NCBI GenBank assembly: GCA_021790135.1
Contig: JAJYIJ010000008.1
Location: forward strand, 1-17,368
Reading direction: 5' to 3'
Source: a bacterium
GTDB lineage: Bacteria > Patescibacteriota > Patescibacteriia > Magasanikbacterales > GWA2-37-8
Length of the DNA: 17,368 nucleotides
Under the pieces are notes generated by a model. That model was not told the origin of the DNA and did not search any database. It saw only the letters and a program-made list of their open reading frames with translations. Positions 12,964-17,368 of this stretch are shown one piece after another. Within the stretch, counting starts at the first letter, position 1. Each line of letters starts with the position of its first letter. Position numbers and translations under genes: made by a program.

Positions 12964-15798
12964 TTATGAATGAATAAGAGATAATTGCTCCTGCAGCTTC
13001 GCTTGTTTATTTTTTGCCTCTTCCAACTTTTTTTTCTCCCCTTCCACGATCGCCGCCGGTGCACGACTAACAAAATCTTTATTAGCCAACTTTCCTTCTT
13101 GCGCCTGCACGTATTTTTTCGTTTGCGCAATTTCCTCGGCCAGGCGCTTCTTTTCTTTATCGAAATCCACCACGCCGGCCAAATCAAGATATATTTCCAT
13201 ACCAGCCTCAACAAAACCGACCGCGGTTTTTGGCTTTTCAATTTTTTCCTCAACTTTGAACTCTTCCAATCTGGCCAAGCCTTTGATAATCTCGTCATTC
13301 TCCCGCAGGAGAGACGCTTTCGCTCCGGCGTTCACCATTGCCCGCAATTTTTTCGCCGTCTCGATTTTATTATCAGCACGAAGTGACCGGATACCAATGA
13401 CGATATTTTTAATTAAAACAAAATTATTCTTTGTCTCTTCAGCCCCTACCTCTGCCCTACTCTCTACCTGCGGCCACTTCTCCACCATCAAAAATTTTTC
13501 TTTGTTCTTTGTTTCTTGTACTTTCATCTCGCTCCAGATCTGTTCCGTCACAAACGGCATAAATGGATGCCAGAGTTTCAGTAACGTATTTAAAACGTAA
13601 TTTAAAATTTCACTCTTATTCCCTTCTATTTTAGCAATTTCCAAATACCAATCCGCTAATTCATCCCAGGTAAAAGCACGCAAAGCCTCTCCCGCCGCGG
13701 AAAGCCGGAACTGTTTGATATTATCAGTAACTTGTTTGGTCACCTCCATCAATCTTCCCGAAATCCATTTATCAGCTAGGGTTTTCGCTTCCGGTTCGCG
13801 ATTGTTCGTTGTTAATTGTTCATTGTTAATTTGCATCAACATGAACCGAGCAATATTCCACAACTTATTCGTGAAATTCCGGAAGCCGGCAATTTTTTCT
13901 ACGGACAATTTCATATCATTTCCCGGTGTTGAACCGATGAGCAGCGAAAGCCTGGTCGCGTCCGTGCCGTAGTCTTTGATCATATCGAGCGGGTCGATAA
14001 TATTGCCCAAGCTTTTGCTCATCTTGCGGCCCTGTTCATCACGCACCAAGCCGTGCAAATAAACGGTTTTAAATGGAATGGTGCCAAGAGTGTAGGTCGT
14101 CATCAAAATCATCCGCGCCACCCAGAAAAATAAAATGTCATAACCGGTTTCGAGAACCGAAGTGGGGTGAAAAGTTTTGAGATCAATTGTTTCTTCCGGC
14201 CAGCCCAACGTGGAAAAAGTCCAAAGCCCTGACGAAAACCAGGTGTCGAGGGTGTCGGGGTCCTGTTGCCAATTCTCGACATCATCGGGCGGATTAACAC
14301 CGACATACATATCTCCACTCACTATACGGGTCTTGATAAACGATCCGTCTTTTAGGGGAGTGGTAGAGGGAGGGGTATGGCGATACCACACCGGAATCCG
14401 ATGCCCATACCAAATCTGGCGCGAAATGCACCAGTCGCGCAAATTGTCGATCCAGTGAAAATAAGTTTTATTGAAGCGGTCGGGAATAATTTCGATCTGA
14501 TTGTTTTCCACCACCGTGTGCATCAACTGTTTCAAAGATACTTCCGCCCCATCAGCAATGCCAGTAATTTCGGAATGTGGTAGAACAAATTTTTTGTTCA
14601 CGTCCACAAACCACTGCGTCTTGGGCAATGGCTCCACGATATCGCCAAAGCGATCGCTGGTTCCGACGTTTTGTGAGATGTCTTCTTCTTTTTCGAGAAG
14701 GCCACTGTTACGTAATTCCTCTACAATCAACTTTCGGGCATCTGAAACTGTTAAACCGTTAAACTTTTTCTTTGCGGCCGCGGCTGCCTCCCAAGTTGTA
14801 CTGTCAACATAAAAATCATTTTCTCTATGAATATTTTCCGGTTCATTAATATCAATATGACCTGTTTGACTAATAACACGAACCATTCTTAAGTCGTTCT
14901 TATCCGCCATCTCATAATCAATCGCTGAATGTGCCGGGGTTACACCAAGCGCGCCCGCCCCAAAATCAGGATTAACTCCCTCATCAGCAATAATCTTAAT
15001 TATAAGCGGTTGACCTAAAAAATTAACCTTATATTCTTTGCCAATAAATTTTTTATAACGCTTGTCATCCGGATGTACCGCCACCGCCGTATCGCCCAGT
15101 TTGGTTTCGGGGCGGGTGGTCGCGATAGTGATCGGAAAATCTTTCGAATATTTAAAGTAATACAACTTCGCCGGGCGCTCCACATACACCAACTCATCGT
15201 CGCTGCAGGTTGACTGCCCTTTCACTGACCAATTAATCACGCGATACCCGCGATAGATCAAACCATCGTCATACATTTTTTTGAATACCGTTCGCACCGC
15301 CAGGTTGCGTTTATCATCAAAAGTGTACGCTTCTCGACTCCAATCAAGCGACGCGCCCATCTTTTTGGCCTGGTTCACAATCGTATCGTGACTTTCCTGC
15401 GCGAATTTATTCACACGTTCCAAAAATTTTTCCCGACCCAGTTCTTCTTTAGGTTTTTTCAAACCTTCTTCCTTAATCAGTTTGCTTTCTACTTTTGATT
15501 CTGTGGCCACCGCGGCATGATCCGTGCCGGGCAACCACAAAGTTTTATCTCCTTTCATCCGATGATAGCGAATCATGACGTCTTCAATGGCCAGCATGGC
15601 CGCATGCCCCATGTGGAGCGTTCCAGTGACATTCGGCGGCGGCAGGACAATCGAAAAATATGGACGCTTCGGATCATCTGGATTATCCACCCAGGGTGGA
15701 TGCGCCTCGGGCGCAAAAAATCCGCTCTTTTCCCAGCGCTGGTAAATTTCGTCTTCATACTTTTGCGGTTCGTAGGCTTTCGGTAACTCTGCAGGCAT
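12964..15798 (-). CDS. valS: Valyl-tRNA synthetase
   Basis: This 944-residue class I synthetase charges tRNA-Val and edits mischarged threonine. It shows HMGH at 62-65 (PPPNVTGTLHMGH), the editing-domain motif TTRPET at 227-232, WYGHRIPVWY in the core, and KMSKS at 592-596. The C-terminal anticodon domain ends in a long coiled coil (about 875-944, starting near FDKEKKRLAEEIAQTKKYV) that binds the tRNA. Two low-complexity insertions look repeat-derived: residues 474-482 (HTPPSTTPL) after the WYGHRIPVWY motif, and 657-666 (INNEQLTTNN). It is the first gene of the operon, with a good promoter 20-50 bp upstream. No Shine-Dalgarno is seen. Confidence 0.98.
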   Translation of the reverse strand: MPAELPKAYEPQKYEDEIYQRWEKSGFFAPEAHPPWVDNPDDPKRPYFSIVLPPPNVTGTLHMGHAAMLAIEDVMIRYHRMKGDKTLWLPGTDHAAVATESKVESKLIKEEGLKKPKEELGREKFLERVNKFAQESHDTIVNQAKKMGASLDWSREAYTFDDKRNLAVRTVFKKMYDDGLIYRGYRVINWSVKGQSTCSDDELVYVERPAKLYYFKYSKDFPITIATTRPETKLGDTAVAVHPDDKRYKKFIGKEYKVNFLGQPLIIKIIADEGVNPDFGAGALGVTPAHSAIDYEMADKNDLRMVRVISQTGHIDINEPENIHRENDFYVDSTTWEAAAAAKKKFNGLTVSDARKLIVEELRNSGLLEKEEDISQNVGTSDRFGDIVEPLPKTQWFVDVNKKFVLPHSEITGIADGAEVSLKQLMHTVVENNQIEIIPDRFNKTYFHWIDNLRDWCISRQIWYGHRIPVWYRHTPPSTTPLKDGSFIKTRIVSGDMYVGVNPPDDVENWQQDPDTLDTWFSSGLWTFSTLGWPEETIDLKTFHPTSVLETGYDILFFWVARMILMTTYTLGTIPFKTVYLHGLVRDEQGRKMSKSLGNIIDPLDMIKDYGTDATRLSLLIGSTPGNDMKLSVEKIAGFRNFTNKLWNIARFMLMQINNEQLTTNNREPEAKTLADKWISGRLMEVTKQVTDNIKQFRLSAAGEALRAFTWDELADWYLEIAKIEGNKSEILNYVLNTLLKLWHPFMPFVTEQIWSEMKVQETKNKEKFLMVEKWPQVESRAEVGAEETKNNFVLIKNIVIGIRSLRADNKIETAKKLRAMVNAGAKASLLRENDEIIKGLARLEEFKVEEKIEKPKTAVGFVEAGMEIYLDLAGVVDFDKEKKRLAEEIAQTKKYVQAQEGKLANKDFVSRAPAAIVEGEKKKLEEAKNKQAKLQEQLSLIHS
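13801..13828. repeat. Two-copy 14-bp tandem repeat inside valS
   Basis: ATTGTTCGTTGTTA (13801-13814) is followed directly by ATTGTTCATTGTTA (13815-13828), 13 of 14 identical. It encodes INNEQLTTNN in the C-terminal half of ValRS and keeps the frame. Its period equals that of the argS repeat, although the unit sequence differs. Confidence 0.78.
14355..14377. repeat. Low-complexity G/T/A-rich tract inside valS
   Basis: On the minus strand the tract reads as C/T-rich words such as CCCCTCCC and CTACCACTCCCC. It encodes TPPSTTPL, lying in an apparent insertion between the conserved HRIPVWY and MYVG elements of the catalytic region. It is not a clean tandem repeat (two 12-bp units match at about 8 of 12), so this is tentative. 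Confidence 0.4.
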
Positions 15799-15819
15799 AA
15801 AACTTAAAATATAGTAATC

Positions 15820-15848
15820 ATTTTACTTAAAAACAGCTAAAATTGCAA
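15820..15848 (-). promoter_or_regulatory. Probable sigma70 promoter of the valS operon
   Basis: TTGCAA (15848-15843) is separated by 17 nt from TAAAAT (15825-15820, 5 of 6). The expected start near 15813 would leave a leader of about 15 nt before ATG 15798. It sits in the 172-bp divergent region that also holds the promoter of the DHH gene on the other strand. Confidence 0.62.
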
Positions 15849-15883
15849 GAAAAAACAAGTCGGCGTCAAGAAAAAGCGCACTG

Positions 15884-15912
15884 TTGACATATTTTTATTT
15901 ATTTGATAGTAT
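15884..15912 (+). promoter_or_regulatory. Sigma70 promoter of the DHH-family gene
   Basis: A perfect TTGACA (15884-15889), a 17-nt AT-rich spacer and TAGTAT (15907-15912, 4 of 6) predict initiation near 15919. The leader is then about 50 nt, ending at ATG 15971. No Shine-Dalgarno is present before the start. Confidence 0.75.
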
Positions 15913-15970
15913 CATTTGTTGCCCTACTGCGACATTAACAGTAAAATAAGCCGAATTACGCCTCGGCCGT

Positions 15971-17116
15971 ATGGCATTAAATGAATTACAACAATTAGCC
16001 GCAATTTTGAAAGGAAGCAAATATATTTTGTTTCTGTTTAACGACCAAAATAATGGTGACGCTATCGCGGCGGCCCTGGCCCTAAAATTATTTTTAGAAA
16101 AACAACATAAACAAGTCGATATTGCTGCCAGCGAATTTAGTGCGCCAAAAAATTTAAGTTTCCTGCCCGGGGCTAAAACGATCAAGCCCGCTCTGACGCA
16201 GCTGCAAAAATTTATCATCAAAGTTGATGTCACGCGCAACCCAATCGATACCATCAGCTATGATATCAAAGAGAACACGCTTTCGATTTATTTGACGCCA
16301 AAAAGCGGCCTTATCTCCAAACAAGAACTGCGCACCGCTCAATCCACCTTTAAATACGATCTCATCGTTACTTTCGGCACGGCGGACCTTGAGTCCCTAG
16401 GATCGGTGTACTTCAACAATACCGATCTTTTTTATCGCACTACCATCGTAAATATCGACCATCAGTCCAACAACGAACGCTACGGGCAAATCAACATTGT
16501 TGATTTGCGCGCTGCCGCCACCGCGGAAATTGTGTATAAAATTATTAAGCAACTGGATGAAAAAGAAATTGATGCGGACATTGCCACCGCTCTCTACGCC
16601 GGCATGACAGTGGCAACCAAAAGTTTTCGTGCCGCCAACATGACACCAGGAGCGCTCCAAAGCGCCAGCGAGCTCGTCACCTATGGCGCCGATCGCGAAA
16701 AAGTGATTCAGGCTCTCTATCGCACACGCAGCATTGGCACTCTGCAACTGTGGGGCCACGTTTGGGCCAATTTAGAACATGGCTCCGCCGGCGGACTTGT
16801 CTGGTCAAGCGTAACCCAAAGCGATTTCGCTCGTTCCGGAGCCAAACCAGAAGACCTAAAAGGCGTCGTTGAGGAGCTTATCAGCAATGCCCCGGAAGCA
16901 AAAGTCATCGCCCTTTTTTACGAAAAAGATGGCACCGCCAAAAATATTGAATGTCTGCTCACGACCGAAAAAAAATATGATGCCCTTGAACTTTTGAAAC
17001 CATTTCATCCGATAGGCAATAAACGACAGGCAACTTCCATCATTTCAGGCAAGCCTCTGCCAGAAGTGCAAGAAGAAATTATCAAAATAATCCGACAAAC
17101 TATTACTTCAAAATAA
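15971..17116 (+). CDS. DHH/DHHA1-family protein (NrnA-like) with most metal ligands lost
   Basis: This 381-residue protein follows the two-domain layout of NrnA-type phosphoesterases, which degrade short oligoribonucleotides and pAp. The order of elements is kept, but the metal-binding residues differ. Motif I, usually HxNPDGDA, reads NDQNNGDA (24-31), keeping only D30. The LDTxD element reads FGTAD (135-139). The DHH motif reads IDHQSNNE (162-169). The D of TDTGSF reads VATKSF (214-219). The C-terminal GGGHxxAAG is replaced by IGNKRQATS (348-356). Overall length and the segment NMTPGALQSASELVTYGAD (223-241) still fit the family. It is probably a non-catalytic ligand-binding or scaffold protein. 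It is the only plus-strand gene, facing gpmI across a shared terminator. Confidence 0.82.
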   Translation: MALNELQQLAAILKGSKYILFLFNDQNNGDAIAAALALKLFLEKQHKQVDIAASEFSAPKNLSFLPGAKTIKPALTQLQKFIIKVDVTRNPIDTISYDIKENTLSIYLTPKSGLISKQELRTAQSTFKYDLIVTFGTADLESLGSVYFNNTDLFYRTTIVNIDHQSNNERYGQINIVDLRAAATAEIVYKIIKQLDEKEIDADIATALYAGMTVATKSFRAANMTPGALQSASELVTYGADREKVIQALYRTRSIGTLQLWGHVWANLEHGSAGGLVWSSVTQSDFARSGAKPEDLKGVVEELISNAPEAKVIALFYEKDGTAKNIECLLTTEKKYDALELLKPFHPIGNKRQATSIISGKPLPEVQEEIIKIIRQTITSK

Positions 17117-17119
17117 ATA

Positions 17120-17144
17120 CCCGCCGAACGAAAGGCGGGATTTT
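17120..17144. terminator. Bidirectional terminator between the DHH gene and gpmI
   Basis: CCCGCC (17120-17125) pairs with GGCGGG (17134-17139) around an 8-nt loop, with ATTTT after it on the plus strand and TATTTATTTT after it on the minus strand. It serves both convergent genes and overlaps the last bases of the gpmI stop codon. Confidence 0.85.
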
Positions 17145-17368
17145 AAATCAAAGTGACGCCGGTCATTTCCGGCGGTTTTTCCAAACCCATCAATTTAAGC
17201 ACAGTCGGAGCGACGTCGGCCAAAACGCCAACCGGCGGCAACAAACTTAAGTCTCCTTCCGGAGCATCACCACCCGGCCCGGCCTGACCAGCAAAGTCTT
17301 TTCCAATAATAATGAACGGCACTGGATTCGTGGTGTGTTCTTTATCAATGTCGCCCGTCTGTAAATTA
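17143..17368 (-). CDS. gpmI: 2,3-bisphosphoglycerate-independent phosphoglycerate mutase, C-terminal part only
   Basis: The frame enters from the window edge and ends with TAA at 17145-17143, giving the last 74 residues. They match the alkaline-phosphatase-superfamily C-terminus of GpmI. HTTNPVPFIIIG contains the metal-ligand histidine and the NPVPF signature, and GVLADVAPTVLKLMGLEKPP followed by EMTGVTLI is the standard ending. The enzyme interconverts 3- and 2-phosphoglycerate in glycolysis. The acidic loop between the two parts (QAGPGGDAPEGD) is longer and more glycine-rich than in many homologues. It converges with the DHH gene and shares its terminator. The upstream part, including the phospho-serine, lies outside the window. 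Confidence 0.93.
   Translation of the reverse strand, partial: NLQTGDIDKEHTTNPVPFIIIGKDFAGQAGPGGDAPEGDLSLLPPVGVLADVAPTVLKLMGLEKPPEMTGVTLI

Noticed and set aside
1..17368. Alternative genetic code with UGA reassigned (known from some candidate phyla)
   Set aside because: UGA ends at least five clearly recognised genes, in two cases within ATGA start-stop overlaps, and conserved proteins read through without needing UGA as a sense codon.

Overview
The window looks like a piece of a small, gene-dense bacterial chromosome, most likely from the Candidate Phyla Radiation (Patescibacteria). This is an inference from several signs: very tight gene packing, few Shine-Dalgarno sequences, a tRNA gene without encoded CCA, histidine kinases with seven-helix membrane domains, divergent small membrane proteins, and short 14-bp-period repeats lying inside housekeeping genes. 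Several genes end in TGA (for example at 498, 1455, 2860, 4674, 6339 and 6975) and the reading frames are otherwise open, so the standard bacterial code applies. No CRISPR array, rRNA, transposase or phage gene was seen.

Almost everything is on the minus strand. Reading in the direction of transcription: the C-terminus of phosphoglycerate mutase (17368-17143) converges on a plus-strand DHH-family protein (15971-17116) across a shared terminator. A divergent promoter region (15799-15970) then starts a long aminoacyl-tRNA synthetase operon: valS, a soluble histidine-kinase-like ATPase, tyrS, argS, a stand-alone mannose-6-phosphate-isomerase-type cupin, and a membrane histidine-kinase homologue whose phospho-acceptor histidine is a glutamate. 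It ends at a terminator near 6930.

Next come a three-gene toxin-antitoxin-like operon (ribbon-helix-helix protein, unknown 92-residue protein, MazF/PemK-like protein; 6828-5980) with a repeat-rich operator, and a GC-rich methyltransferase-like gene (5819-4674) sitting alone between two hairpin terminators. An intact histidine kinase paralogous to the degenerate one (4494-2860) follows.

The last block (2730-1) holds a bactofilin, a divergent diacylglycerol/lipid-kinase-like protein, tRNA-Leu(GAG), a two-helix membrane peptide, a class I methyltransferase, a three-helix membrane protein and the start of a YraN-like gene.

The most interesting points are: (1) two 7TM kinases that align without gaps through the H-box, one with His and one with Glu; (2) the unusual toxin-antitoxin operon, with an extra middle gene and a toxin lacking the usual catalytic residues; (3) a DHH protein that has lost most of its metal ligands; (4) short tandem-repeat sequence absorbed in frame into argS and valS; and (5) a compositionally foreign methyltransferase gene whose leader can fold in two exclusive ways. 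All family assignments are by eye; no database search was run.
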